Origin: Acinetobacter sp. BY419 | GTDB taxonomy: Bacteria; Pseudomonadota; Gammaproteobacteria; Pseudomonadales; Moraxellaceae | DNA: 64,000 bases | Direction: 5' to 3' | Assembly (NCBI RefSeq): GCF_019038395.1 | Contig: NZ_JAGFXZ010000004.1 | Location: forward strand, 62,001 to 126,000 | In this document: one piece after another, positions 30,478 through 38,932 of the stretch | Layout of the letters: each line of letters starts with the position of its first letter | How positions within the stretch are numbered: the stretch's first letter is position 1 | The notes under the pieces: generated by a model | What the model was told of the DNA's origin: nothing | The model's database searches: none | The model's input: the letters and a program-made list of their open reading frames with translations, nothing else | Translations under genes and position numbers: made by a program

Positions 30478-30975
30478 TTATGATGCAGACTTTTTAACTA
30501 ATTTATAATTCAAATTACTGTCAATTTTCTTGCCTGTTTCAACGTCCCGCGCCTCAATGAAATTCTCACCGACAAAGAATTTGCGGTTGTCCGCGTTATT
30601 ATCTAGGGTAATAATTGAAGGATCTTGAGGGTCAAAACTAAAACTACCTTTAGTTTCAGTCTCATTGTTGCCACCTTTACTACCTAAATATTCCTCTTTC
30701 AATTCATAGGTTTTATCCGGATTGAGATCCAATTCAACTTTGATCCCTTCACAGTCAGCACAAGGGAAAACACCCTCGTAGTCACCTGCCCAGTCTAGTG
30801 AGGTTTCTGCGCTATCAGCACGGGTCACGCTCGCATCTACGTTATTTTGCTCCATCTTTGCTGGGCTTGATTGAGCATTATTATGGATCGGCTCATTATC
30901 ATTTGGCTTGGAACATGCGGTTAAAGTTGCTGCAAAAGTGACTGTTATCGCCGCAATAAGAGTTAGTTTTTTCAT
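30478..30975 (-). CDS. NlpE N-terminal-domain lipoprotein
   Basis: 165 aa. Signal peptide and lipobox: MKKLTLIAAITVTFAATLTAC. A disordered, charged linker (residues 23-60) leads to the NlpE N-domain, WAGDYEGVFPCADCEGIKVELDLNPDKTYEL, with the family's CADC cysteine pair. E. coli NlpE is about 236 aa with two domains and signals surface adhesion or copper stress to CpxA; here the C-terminal OB domain is absent. Next to the autotransporter, tail to tail, which would fit a surface-contact sensor role (inference). Confidence 0.82.
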   Translation of the reverse strand: MKKLTLIAAITVTFAATLTACSKPNDNEPIHNNAQSSPAKMEQNNVDASVTRADSAETSLDWAGDYEGVFPCADCEGIKVELDLNPDKTYELKEEYLGSKGGNNETETKGSFSFDPQDPSIITLDNNADNRKFFVGENFIEARDVETGKKIDSNLNYKLVKKSAS

Positions 30976-31179
30976 TGTTTTGACCCTATTGATTTATTTG
31001 CTATCACTTACATTAAAAGCAGTCTGTACAGATAAGTAGGGCAATCTTGTTAAAGTTTGATTCATTAGGTGAATCAGACCAGAGTTATTGATAAGTGAAC
31101 AGGATTAAAGATTTTTCTCAAAGTTCAAAGTAAGTTTATGCTGTTTCGTTCTTGGATTCTGAACGCTATTATTAAGAAA

Positions 31180-31202
31180 ATAATGATAATGATAATGATA
31201 AG
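31180..31202 (+). repeat. ATAATG hexamer repeat / Fur-box-like tract before the LuxR-type gene
   Basis: ATAATG at 31180-31185, 31186-31191 and 31192-31197, then ATAAG. Read in phase this is GATAATGATAAT, two of the three hexamers of the Fur consensus, repeated head to tail. It lies 8 nt before the start ATG and directly precedes the AGAGGGG ribosome site, so a bound repressor would block transcription or initiation. The Fur assignment is inference. Confidence 0.4.
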
Positions 31203-31210
31203 AGGGGATA

Positions 31211-32365
31211 ATGAAATTAGAACAAGAAAATAACCTGATTGCAAAAATTTATGATGCTGCTTTATTACCGGCTTTGTGGCTGGACGTGATTAAAGATATT
31301 GTAAACTATACTAAAAGCAAGAGTGCGATTTTTACCGGTCTGGATCAGCTGAATCCAAGCTATGATTTTGTTTATACGCACAATATTCCGAATGAAAGTT
31401 TGGCCGCTTATCAAGATGACCGTATCAGAGTGATGGATATGAAACTGCATATGCCATTATGGAGTGACATCGAGATAGGGGATACACTGAGTCAAAACTG
31501 TCAGCATTATGCGGAACAACCTGGTACGGATCAGTATGTTTTCTATGAAAAATGTTTAAAGCCTAGCGGTATATGTTATCTGGCCGGGGTGTTGCTAGAT
31601 CGCGGAAGTTATCGCTGGGCTGTACTGGGCATTCATCGTACCCCTGAGGTGCGGCCTTTTGAACAGGCTGAGCTGGATTTTCTAAGACGTGTCAGTATCC
31701 ATTTACGGCGGGCTTTGCAAATTCACCGTCAAATCAACTTGATACAGCAAGATAATTTAAGCTTGTATACGGTATTGGATAGCTTGAAAACAGGGATTGT
31801 ACTGCTTGATCAAAATCTGTGTTTAAGCTATTCGAATCCTGTTGCACAAAAGATGCTGGATCAAAGTTCGTGTCTTGATTTAGATATGCATAACCGTCTA
31901 AAAATCAAGCATGGGCAGCAGATTCGCCTAGATCAGCTGCTGGAAAGTGCTTTGCTAGAAGATGCGACCAGTCAAACAGAAGTAGGCGGTGTCTTGGCGT
32001 TGAGTAATGGTACAGGTAGGCAATTCATGCTTACGGTAGTACCATTTAAAAAATTAAGAAATATTCAGCATTTACAGTCTACCCAGCATCAGATTGCACT
32101 ATTTATGACAGACAAAAACCAGCATTATTCATTGTCAAGAGCTTACCTGCAACAGTGTTACCAGCTTTCCAAACGGGAATATGATTTATGTGAACTGTTA
32201 ATTAATGGTTATAAGATAGAAGATATTGCAGGGCAATGTGGCCTTACTTTAAGTTCGGTGAGAACCTATTTTAAAAATATTTATGAAAAAACCCACTGTT
32301 GTTCGCAAATCGAACTGATGCATTTGTTGATGGGGTGTGCTATTCATTTTGAACATATTGATTAA
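31211..32365 (+). CDS. LuxR-family transcriptional regulator with PAS-like sensor domain
   Basis: 384 aa. The N-terminal half is alpha/beta without a receiver Asp pattern (not a response regulator). YTVLDSLKTGIVLLDQNLCLSYSNPVAQKML (about residues 187-217) is a PAS-type segment. The C-terminal LuxR HTH is YQLSKREYDLCELLINGYKIEDIAGQCGLTLSSVRTYFKNIYEKTHCCSQIELM. The layout 'helical N-term, PAS, HTH' is common in regulators of secondary metabolism and motility in Pseudomonas and Acinetobacter. ATG 31211 has GAGGGG just before it. Target unknown; the adjacent autotransporter is a candidate. Confidence 0.82.
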   Translation: MKLEQENNLIAKIYDAALLPALWLDVIKDIVNYTKSKSAIFTGLDQLNPSYDFVYTHNIPNESLAAYQDDRIRVMDMKLHMPLWSDIEIGDTLSQNCQHYAEQPGTDQYVFYEKCLKPSGICYLAGVLLDRGSYRWAVLGIHRTPEVRPFEQAELDFLRRVSIHLRRALQIHRQINLIQQDNLSLYTVLDSLKTGIVLLDQNLCLSYSNPVAQKMLDQSSCLDLDMHNRLKIKHGQQIRLDQLLESALLEDATSQTEVGGVLALSNGTGRQFMLTVVPFKKLRNIQHLQSTQHQIALFMTDKNQHYSLSRAYLQQCYQLSKREYDLCELLINGYKIEDIAGQCGLTLSSVRTYFKNIYEKTHCCSQIELMHLLMGCAIHFEHID

Positions 32366-32742
32366 AATAGCTAAACCCAAGTTTAAAATTTAAGTTAATT
32401 TCCCCAAAACATCTGGCATATTCTGCACGGGACGGGTTTTTATTTTTAAATTTGCACACAGGGTAGTGATAAGAATACCGATGTCTGTAATCAATTTGCG
32501 CCAGGCTATATGGGGCACATTTAAAGTCTGAATATCTGCATCTTTTGTGCAATCTTCAGATATAAGACAATAAAAGCATTTGATGATTTATTCATCAGAA
32601 AAATTAAAATACTAGAACTATAAATTAATCTTTCATTTAAAAAATCTAATTATACAAATATAGATTAATTGATTATTTGTTGATCATATGGGGCTATCTA
32701 TATTTGCTTAGGTTGCTAAAATTCGCGCAATTTTGAATAGAA
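32366..32742. other. Intergenic region without a recognised gene
   Basis: 377 nt. The first half has higher GC (32400-32550) and a weak open frame on the minus strand running into the LuxR gene, with composition unlike a gene. The second half is very AT-rich and probably holds the acyltransferase promoter. Nothing else seen. Confidence 0.5.
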
Positions 32743-33339
32743 ATGGTGCGTGACGTGTTTGAGAAGTTAGCAGAACAAAGCCTGAACATGATGGGTTGGG
32801 AAATTGATAATCACTGGCCTTTGGATTTAGATCAATGTGTCATGATTGCTGCCCCTCATACCAGCAATTGGGATGCACTCTATGCGCGTCTGGCTTTAAA
32901 AGCGTTGGGCGTGAATGTTCGTTTAACCATTAAAGACAGTTATATGAAATTTCCACTGGGGCCTTTTGTACGTGCTATGGGTGGAATCGGTATTGATCGC
33001 CGTCCCAAGCAGCCGGGTGAGCCTCGTCCGAGCATGGTTCAGGTGATGACGGAGTTATTTAAGACACATCCCAAACTGGTCATGTTGGTCACGCCAGAAG
33101 CGACTCGTGCCAAACAGGAACAGTGGAAGACGGGTTTTTATCATGTGGCCATCAATGCAGGTGTACCGATTGCACTGGCTTATATGGACTATGTCAAAAA
33201 GAAAACGGGTGTAGGAAAAATTGTTTATCCGACAGGGGATTATGAAAAGGATATGGCAGAAATCATGGCATTTTATGCCGATATTCAGCCAAAATTCCCT
33301 GAAGACTTTAGTGTGGATCAGCGTTATTATCAAACTTAA
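32743..33339 (+). CDS. 1-acyl-glycerol-3-phosphate acyltransferase-like protein (PlsC superfamily)
   Basis: 198 aa, short for PlsC (about 245), one-domain. Catalytic motif I HTSNWD (H-x4-D, about residue 39); motif II near GGIGIDRRP; motif III as TPEATRAKQEQWKTGFYHVA, in place of the usual EGTR; motif IV VPIALAY. No N-terminal membrane helix is obvious, so perhaps a peripheral enzyme. Transfers acyl chains to a lysophospholipid or related acceptor. ATG 32743 vs GTG 32746 cannot be separated. Confidence 0.8.
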   Translation: MVRDVFEKLAEQSLNMMGWEIDNHWPLDLDQCVMIAAPHTSNWDALYARLALKALGVNVRLTIKDSYMKFPLGPFVRAMGGIGIDRRPKQPGEPRPSMVQVMTELFKTHPKLVMLVTPEATRAKQEQWKTGFYHVAINAGVPIALAYMDYVKKKTGVGKIVYPTGDYEKDMAEIMAFYADIQPKFPEDFSVDQRYYQT

Positions 33340-33347
33340 GTGAGTTG

Positions 33348-33378
33348 AAAAAAGCAGGAAAAATTCTCCTGCTTTTTT
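33348..33378. terminator. Terminator after the acyltransferase gene
   Basis: AAAAAAGCAGGA (33348-33359) and TCCTGCTTTTTT (33367-33378), perfect 12-bp stem, 7-nt loop; usable from both sides. Confidence 0.9.
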
Positions 33379-33409
33379 TATTGCCTAATGTGGGGGGAGA
33401 TTGGCAGAC

Positions 33410-33736
33410 TTAAGATGCAGTTTCGGAAGAAGATAAAATCCCGCCCAGATTCTGACAGGCATCTTTATACAAGTCATATTGCTGCTCCACCACTTCATGC
33501 AGTGGTAGGTCAAACAGCTCTTTACCCTGATGATACTGTTTGATATAAGACTCGACTTTGGCTTTGCTGCTATACAACATCTGCTGATAATAGTCGGTCA
33601 TACTGCTATGTGGCATTTGTTCGGTATCTATCTTGGCACAATGGAAATCTTGCAGTAATTGTTCGGATTTTTTTAAATCGCTGGATATACAACCTGCCAG
33701 CAGCAAGGAACTGAGCAATGTCGTTATAATTTTCAT
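33410..33736 (-). CDS. Small putative lipoprotein, 108 aa
   Basis: From ATG 33736: signal peptide MKIITTLLSSLLLAGC with lipobox LAGC. Mature part rich in Gln, Lys, Asp; helical (SDLKKSEQLLQDFHCAKIDTEQMPHSSMTDYYQQM). Two more cysteines (FHCAK, DACQNLGG) may bond. The frame continues to 33769, but the additional 11 residues would spoil the signal peptide. Function unknown; not recognised. Confidence 0.7.
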   Translation of the reverse strand: MKIITTLLSSLLLAGCISSDLKKSEQLLQDFHCAKIDTEQMPHSSMTDYYQQMLYSSKAKVESYIKQYHQGKELFDLPLHEVVEQQYDLYKDACQNLGGILSSSETAS

Positions 33737-33870
33737 GGAAATTAGACATAAGGTTTTATGGGAGCGCACTATTGTAGAAGTAAAACCCGGCCACTAAACC
33801 TTTTTAATCTACCAAATGATCAAAAAATGGAACAATAGCATTTAAAAATCTACGTCCATTCTCAAAATAG

Positions 33871-34632
33871 CTAACCTTTGACCAAACCGCCGTCTACAAT
33901 CAGGTTCTGACCTGTGACGGCACGTGAATAAGGCGACAAAAACATCAGGATTGCCGCAGCAAATTCTTCCGGGGTAATCACGCGGCGTAAAGGAGTCGAT
34001 TGAGCAATCAGCTCAAAGACGAATTCAGGGGTAGCCTTGCTGGCATCTGTGGTTTGTAACAGACCGCCAGAGAGCATATTTACATTAATCCCATATTGCC
34101 CCAAGTCTTGTGCCGTGGTGCGGGTAAAGGCCAATAATGCAGCTTTGGCAGCCGTATAGTCATGATAAGGAACCACCGGATTTTGCACCAGGTTTGTACC
34201 AATATTTACGATCCGTCCAAATCCTGCTTGTTTCATATCCTCGAGTGCAGCCTGGGTGGTATTTAAGGCTGCCTGTACCGCACCGCTGAATTGACGTTGC
34301 AACATTTCCCAGGTAAGCGTTTCTACTTTAGGGCGTGCATCGCCATTAAATTCAAATTGAATCAATGCATTATTGACTACAGCATGAATCGCTTCCCCGA
34401 AATGGTTTTTTGCTGCAGCAACTAAAGCACGGACCTGATCAGCTTGAGTAATATCTGCCTGATAAATAAAGACCTGCTCCGGATACTGCCGGACGAGCTG
34501 TTCGGCTTGCTGCTGGCTGCTATGATAATTCACGACCACGCGCGCACCTTCAGCCAGTAAAGCTTGAGTAATGGCCAAACCTAAACCACGTGCACCACCG
34601 GTAACAAGCACGATCTGATCACGAATCTGCAT
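33871..34632 (-). CDS. SDR-family oxidoreductase (FabG-like)
   Basis: 253 aa short-chain dehydrogenase/reductase using NAD(P)H. Rossmann motif VTGGARGLGLAITQALLAEGARVVV (TGxxxGxG, residues 9-33), NNA-type segment VNNALIQF, catalytic Ser/Tyr/Lys in the ...NIGTN... and YHDYTAAKAALLAFTR region (YxxxK), and C-terminal VDGG. Close in length and motifs to 3-oxoacyl-ACP reductases, but the substrate is not determined. In this genome it is not next to other fab genes. Confidence 0.85.
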   Translation of the reverse strand: MQIRDQIVLVTGGARGLGLAITQALLAEGARVVVNYHSSQQQAEQLVRQYPEQVFIYQADITQADQVRALVAAAKNHFGEAIHAVVNNALIQFEFNGDARPKVETLTWEMLQRQFSGAVQAALNTTQAALEDMKQAGFGRIVNIGTNLVQNPVVPYHDYTAAKAALLAFTRTTAQDLGQYGINVNMLSGGLLQTTDASKATPEFVFELIAQSTPLRRVITPEEFAAAILMFLSPYSRAVTGQNLIVDGGLVKG

Positions 34633-34732
34633 AATGATGATCTATATTTTGCGAAATATTGGCCTTAACATAGCAGTTATTTCAATAGATTCAAGCTGTA
34701 GCTGAGCAGACAGACTTAGCTTGATTCTGTGC

Positions 34733-35467
34733 TTAAATGAACTGGGACATTAACAGAAAGCAGCCGGCACTGAAGAGTAAGCTCAAGATCACGCGTTTAA
34801 ACAGTAATTCTGAAATTTTATAAAATAATTTTGCACCTAAAATTGCCGGAATACTCACAAAAATAATAAGCAAAGTCATATAGGGTAAGTGACTTTGATT
34901 AATCAGACCTTGCCATATATAGGTGACCAGAGCGAAAAGCTGAATTGCAAAATTAAAGTGCCGTAAAATATAACGCTGCTGGGCTTTGGGTAATTGTTTT
35001 AGCATCACCCAGGCAGAAGGAATGGCCCCACAAAAGCCGCCCAGTCCTCCTAATATGCCCCCCATAAAACCTATACAACTATTTGTCAATTTTCCTGAAT
35101 GTTGAATCGTTTTGAGTTGCGGATTGAGCAGCATCACCGGACACCACAGTATCAGAAAAAATCCCAAGATCATTTTGAACGTATCTGCTTGAATGATTTG
35201 CAACAGATAAGTTCCGAGTGGAACGCCAATCAAACCGGCAACCAGGTAAGGCAGCACTAACTTTCTGGATAAAACGGGCTGCTTTTGTTCCTGACTCAGT
35301 GAAATCACATGACTCCAGATTGATGCAAATACCAGCAAGGGCGCAGCCAATTGCGGGGGCAACACCCAGACCCAGAAAGACATGGCAATCAGGGCAAAAG
35401 CAAAACCGGTCAGTCCCTGGACAAAACCTGCGACCATGGCACCAAAAATAAATAACAACCAGGTCAT
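34733..35467 (-). CDS. TauE/SafE-family membrane permease
   Basis: 244 aa from ATG 35467 (MTWLLFIFGAMVAGFVQGLTGFAFAL). Seven to eight hydrophobic segments: start, 40-60, 70-90, 95-115, 135-155 and so on, with family motifs GFVQGLTGFAFAL near the N-terminus and GGILGGLGGFCGAIPSAW as the second inverted half. Family members export sulfite, sulfoacetate or other organosulfur anions. The frame extends to 35575 but the added 36 residues are not membrane-like. The octamer repeat lies about 140 nt upstream of the start, possibly in its promoter region. Confidence 0.85.
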   Translation of the reverse strand: MTWLLFIFGAMVAGFVQGLTGFAFALIAMSFWVWVLPPQLAAPLLVFASIWSHVISLSQEQKQPVLSRKLVLPYLVAGLIGVPLGTYLLQIIQADTFKMILGFFLILWCPVMLLNPQLKTIQHSGKLTNSCIGFMGGILGGLGGFCGAIPSAWVMLKQLPKAQQRYILRHFNFAIQLFALVTYIWQGLINQSHLPYMTLLIIFVSIPAILGAKLFYKISELLFKRVILSLLFSAGCFLLMSQFI

Positions 35468-35604
35468 AAGGATCGATACAGAATCAAAGTCATTAGTATT
35501 AAAAAGATAGCTCGAAAAACCAAGTACTTGCTTAGTGGTATTTCTGCAAATTTCAGTACAAATTGATATAAACACTAGAGGGTTTAGCTATATTGTCTTC
35601 ATCG

Positions 35605-35684
35605 GAAATCAAGAAATCAAGAAATCAAGAAATCAAGAAATCAAGAAATCAAGAAATCAAGAAATCAAGAAATCAAGAAATCAA
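35605..35684. repeat. Octamer tandem repeat, ten copies of GAAATCAA
   Basis: Unit GAAATCAA starts at 35605, 35613, 35621 and so on to 35677: ten identical copies, 80 bp, no spacer. Divergent genes lie to both sides (TauE-family, minus; lipoprotein, plus at 35777). On the plus strand it is open in all three frames. It is an octameric simple-sequence repeat, the size class that changes copy number by slippage. Confidence 0.95.
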
Positions 35685-35776
35685 AGCATAAAATAAAACA
35701 AGAATCCAACAGGGAGTTTCTGAATTATCAATCAAATTGCCTGATACTGAAACCTGTACAGCAAGAGGTAATAGAC

Positions 35777-35995
35777 ATGATGAAAATAGCAATATTGCTT
35801 TCTGTATTGGCAGTCTCATTAACTGGTTGTGTTTCGGATCCTCACGATGATTATCGTGGTCATAAAGATCGAGATAGACATCATGATCGACAACATGGTG
35901 ACCGGGACTGGAATAACAACAAAGACCGTCCTGGCTGGAATAATCCGGGCCAAAACGATCGGAATCCGCCGCCGCCTCCACCTCCGACCCGTTAA
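35777..35995 (+). CDS. Small His/Asp/Arg-rich lipoprotein with polyproline tail
   Basis: 72 aa. Signal peptide MMKIAILLSVLAVSLTGC with lipobox LTGC (Cys 18). Mature segment is very hydrophilic with repeated D-R/H-D (DDYRGHKDRDRHHDRQHGDRDW) and a terminal NPPPPPPPTR. AGAGG lies about 10 nt before ATG 35777. Looks like a small metal-binding or cell-wall-linked lipoprotein; composition argues for an extended, disordered chain. Start is about 93 nt from the octamer repeat, so repeat length could change the promoter spacing. Confidence 0.7.
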   Translation: MMKIAILLSVLAVSLTGCVSDPHDDYRGHKDRDRHHDRQHGDRDWNNNKDRPGWNNPGQNDRNPPPPPPPTR

Positions 35996-36041
35996 TTGCT
36001 CTGTTATCCGCTTATTAATTTTTAAACTCTATGATTTGACC

Positions 36042-36071
36042 AAAAGGATTTCTTATTCAAGGAGTCCTTTT
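36042..36071. terminator. Probable terminator between the small lipoprotein gene and rsmD
   Basis: AAAAGGA (36042-36048) pairs with TCCTTTT (36065-36071), 16-nt loop, T-run after. Lies between convergent genes and overlaps the rsmD 3' end. Confidence 0.55.
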
Positions 36072-36641
36072 TTAATTGTGGTCTTGCAGATGCATTTTTT
36101 GATAGAGTCCCGCACGGACCGTTCCGGCTTTGGTATTTTTAATTAAACGCCACGAGGCTGGTAATTTAAGTAATTGTAGATCACGGTCTGCTTCTACATA
36201 AATATAAGCATTGTCCTTGACCAGATGATCTGCCTGTGCAGCCAAGGCTTCCCATAAATCTAAGCTATACGGTGGATCCAGAAAAACCAGATCGAATTGT
36301 GTTTGAAGCGTGGGCAAGGCTTGTTGCGCCGTAGCCACTTTCAATTGGGCACGTGCTTTAGTCACTTTTAAAAGTTCAAGATTCTGGGTTAAAAATTGTG
36401 CCTGAGTACGATCAGGTTCAATCATCACCACTGAGGCAGCACCACGAGATAATGCCTCAAAAGCCAAGGCCCCAGAACCGGCGCAAATATCCAAAACCTG
36501 TGCATTTTGTACATCCCACATCAGCCAGTTAAACAGGGTTTCCCGGACACGGTCAGGCGTCGGGCGCAAACCTTCAATACTGGCAAAAGGCAGTTGACGG
36601 CGTTTCCAGTCACCACCAATAATTCGAAGCTGGTTTTTCAT
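36072..36641 (-). CDS. rsmD: 16S rRNA (guanine(966)-N2)-methyltransferase
   Basis: 189 aa. Methylates G966 of 16S rRNA. N-terminal RIIGGDWKRRQLPF and LRPTPDRVRETLFNWL are the RsmD signature; the SAM site is VLDICAGSGALAFEALSRGA, and the catalytic motif is FLDPPYSLDLWEAL (DPPY, N2-type). Two nt separate it from the mrdA stop upstream, so one operon mrdA-rsmD. Confidence 0.93.
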   Translation of the reverse strand: MKNQLRIIGGDWKRRQLPFASIEGLRPTPDRVRETLFNWLMWDVQNAQVLDICAGSGALAFEALSRGAASVVMIEPDRTQAQFLTQNLELLKVTKARAQLKVATAQQALPTLQTQFDLVFLDPPYSLDLWEALAAQADHLVKDNAYIYVEADRDLQLLKLPASWRLIKNTKAGTVRAGLYQKMHLQDHN

Positions 36642-36643
36642 TT

Positions 36644-38695
36644 TTAATCTCGTTCTACTGGTGTGGGAGCAGAAGGCGCTGCGGGAGATGCAGCAGTATG
36701 TGTAGAAGCCGGAGCAGGAGGAGCAGACTGGCTGCTAGCTGGAACGGCACTTGATGCTGCATCTTGGCTTAACATGCCGGCACCACTTGGTAATTCGGCT
36801 GGCTTGATTCCGGCCGTCATCAGACCACCACTTAATTGGTGACCTTGTGGGCGTACCGGATTTTTATCTTTTTGCAGTAACCAGTAATCAAAAACCGGAC
36901 GGGCCAGGGCAGTTGCGGCACTACCACCGCGACCATTTTCCAGAATGACAGCAATCGCGATTTCAGGATTTTCAGCAGGTGCAAAACCGACAAACAGACC
37001 ATGATCTAGCTGGCGATCAGTCAGTAGGGCTTCATTATATTTTTTACCTTGCGCAATACTCTTGACCTGCGCCGTACCGGTTTTACCGGCAATCGAATAT
37101 TGTAAACCGCTTTTAATGCTTCGACCTGTACCAGACTGAATGACATCTACCATCGCATCACGCATCTTGATCCAGTCTTCTTCCTCACCATTAAAATCAA
37201 TTTTGCCATGGGTGCCATTATGTACCTTGAACGGTTTGGCACCGCGACTTTCGCGCAGAACATGAGGAATGACTTTATTGCCTTGGTTGGCGGTAATCGC
37301 CGTGGCCATAGCCAGCTGTAATGGTGTGGAGGTAAAAGCACCCTGACCAATACTGACGGAAATAGTTTCGCCACGTGACCATTTGGCGTTGCGAGTACGC
37401 ATCTTCCATTCCGGACTAGGATAAAGCCCGCTACTTTCACTTGGTAAGTCTACCCCGGTTTTTTCACCGAAGCCAAACTGACGCATCCAGCTATTCATTT
37501 TTTCAATGCCCATCCGGTAGGACATGACATAGAAATAGGTATCACAGGAAACTACCTGGGCCTTATGCATATTCACGGCGCCATGACCGGATTTTTTATG
37601 GTCACGGAAACGATGGCTGTCACCAGGCAAGGTGAAATATCCTGGATCCGAAATAGCCGTACTCCAGTCCACCAGACCATAGTGCAGCCCGCCCAAGCCA
37701 AACATCGGTTTGATGGTAGAGCCGGGTGGATAGGTACCCTGCACAGCCCGATTATATAGAGGTTGGTCGAGGTTATCACGTAGACCGCTGTAGTCCTTGG
37801 TGCTGATCCCTGTCACAAACAGGTTCGGGTTAAAGCTTGGACTGGAGACTAGTGCCAGAATTTCCCCAGTTTTAGGATTCATTGCCACAATCGCGCCACG
37901 ACGCCCGGCCAGTTGTTCCGAAGCGACTACCTGTAAACCGTAATCGAGTGACAAGAACAGGTCATTACCGCGCACCGGATCCTTGCGACCCAAATGACGT
38001 AGCACATTACCAAAGGCATCGGCCTCTACTGATTCATTTCCCGGCACCCCATGCAGAAGCTCTTCATACGATTTTTCTACCCCGATTTTTCCGATCAGGT
38101 TGGTTCCGGCGTACAGATCCTTATCAATGGCTTTAAGTTCTTTGTCATTAATCCGGCCCACATAACCAATCACATGCGCGAACAGATCACCATGCGGGTA
38201 GTAGCGGGTCATCTGGGTTTCAATATTCACGCCCGGGAACTGGTATTTTACTTCACTGAAACGGGCAATATCATTTTCATTCAGGTTGAGCTTGATCGAA
38301 ACCCGTTCGGTTTTACGCGCCGTTTTAATCCGGGTTTGAAAGCGTTCAAGATCTTCTTCAGTCAGTTCCAGAATCGGTTTCAGGCGTTCGAGCGTTTGGT
38401 CGATATCCTGTACATCGGCACGACTTAAAGTGGCTGTAAATACCGGATAGTTGTCGGCCAGCAAAACGCCATTACGGTCATAAATATAACCGCGCGCGGG
38501 GGGTAAGGGTTGCAGGCGAATCCGGTTCTCGTCAGAAGCCGTACTAAAGCTTTCAAAATTGAACAGTTGCAAATAGGCATAGCGGCTGACCAGCAGCAGC
38601 ATAAAGAAAATGACAAGCCAAATGGAAATCAAGACCCGACTGCGATAGATGCGCTTTTCTTGTTGTGCATTTTTTAAAGGAAAGTGCTGCTTCAT
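36644..38695 (-). CDS. mrdA: Penicillin-binding protein 2 (peptidoglycan transpeptidase of elongation)
   Basis: 683 aa from ATG 38695. Inner-membrane class B PBP for cell elongation. One N-terminal helix (IWLVIFFMLLLVSRYAYLQL), pedestal domain, then transpeptidase with the catalytic Ser in PPGSTIKPMFGL (SxxK), SCDTYF as the second motif (SxN-like position), and KTGTAQVK (KTG). An extra Ala/Pro/Ser-rich tail of about 35 residues (SSAVPASSQSAPPAPASTHT) ends the protein, unlike E. coli. An alternative ATG at 38737 adds 14 residues. rodA is not adjacent in this window. Confidence 0.93.
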   Translation of the reverse strand: MKQHFPLKNAQQEKRIYRSRVLISIWLVIFFMLLLVSRYAYLQLFNFESFSTASDENRIRLQPLPPARGYIYDRNGVLLADNYPVFTATLSRADVQDIDQTLERLKPILELTEEDLERFQTRIKTARKTERVSIKLNLNENDIARFSEVKYQFPGVNIETQMTRYYPHGDLFAHVIGYVGRINDKELKAIDKDLYAGTNLIGKIGVEKSYEELLHGVPGNESVEADAFGNVLRHLGRKDPVRGNDLFLSLDYGLQVVASEQLAGRRGAIVAMNPKTGEILALVSSPSFNPNLFVTGISTKDYSGLRDNLDQPLYNRAVQGTYPPGSTIKPMFGLGGLHYGLVDWSTAISDPGYFTLPGDSHRFRDHKKSGHGAVNMHKAQVVSCDTYFYVMSYRMGIEKMNSWMRQFGFGEKTGVDLPSESSGLYPSPEWKMRTRNAKWSRGETISVSIGQGAFTSTPLQLAMATAITANQGNKVIPHVLRESRGAKPFKVHNGTHGKIDFNGEEEDWIKMRDAMVDVIQSGTGRSIKSGLQYSIAGKTGTAQVKSIAQGKKYNEALLTDRQLDHGLFVGFAPAENPEIAIAVILENGRGGSAATALARPVFDYWLLQKDKNPVRPQGHQLSGGLMTAGIKPAELPSGAGMLSQDAASSAVPASSQSAPPAPASTHTAASPAAPSAPTPVERD

Positions 38696-38932
38696 ACGCG
38701 ATCGACTTAAGACCTGAGAGTGGTAGAAAAGAATCAAAGTGGAATATTCTAACGCAACTGCACTTGATTTGATAATGAAAAACTGACCTTGCGATCAGTT
38801 TCTATAAGCTTTGACTTTGCAGACATTAAAATTGTAAAGTGCTGTATATAAGAGTTGGGATAATTCTGCTAGAGTAAAATCCAATAAAAATAGGACTATA
38901 CCAAAACTATAATTAAGGAAGATGGTGAAGGA

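Noticed and set aside
32340..32552. 70-aa minus-strand frame after the LuxR gene
   Set aside because: It overlaps the regulator's 3' end and shows no codon bias or ribosome site.
35605..35684. CRISPR array
   Set aside because: Direct octamers without spacers; a simple-sequence repeat, and no cas gene nearby.
35673..35981. Minus-strand frame ending in the octamer repeat
   Set aside because: It is antisense to the His-rich lipoprotein and has a non-biological composition (tyrosine/aspartate runs from its codons).
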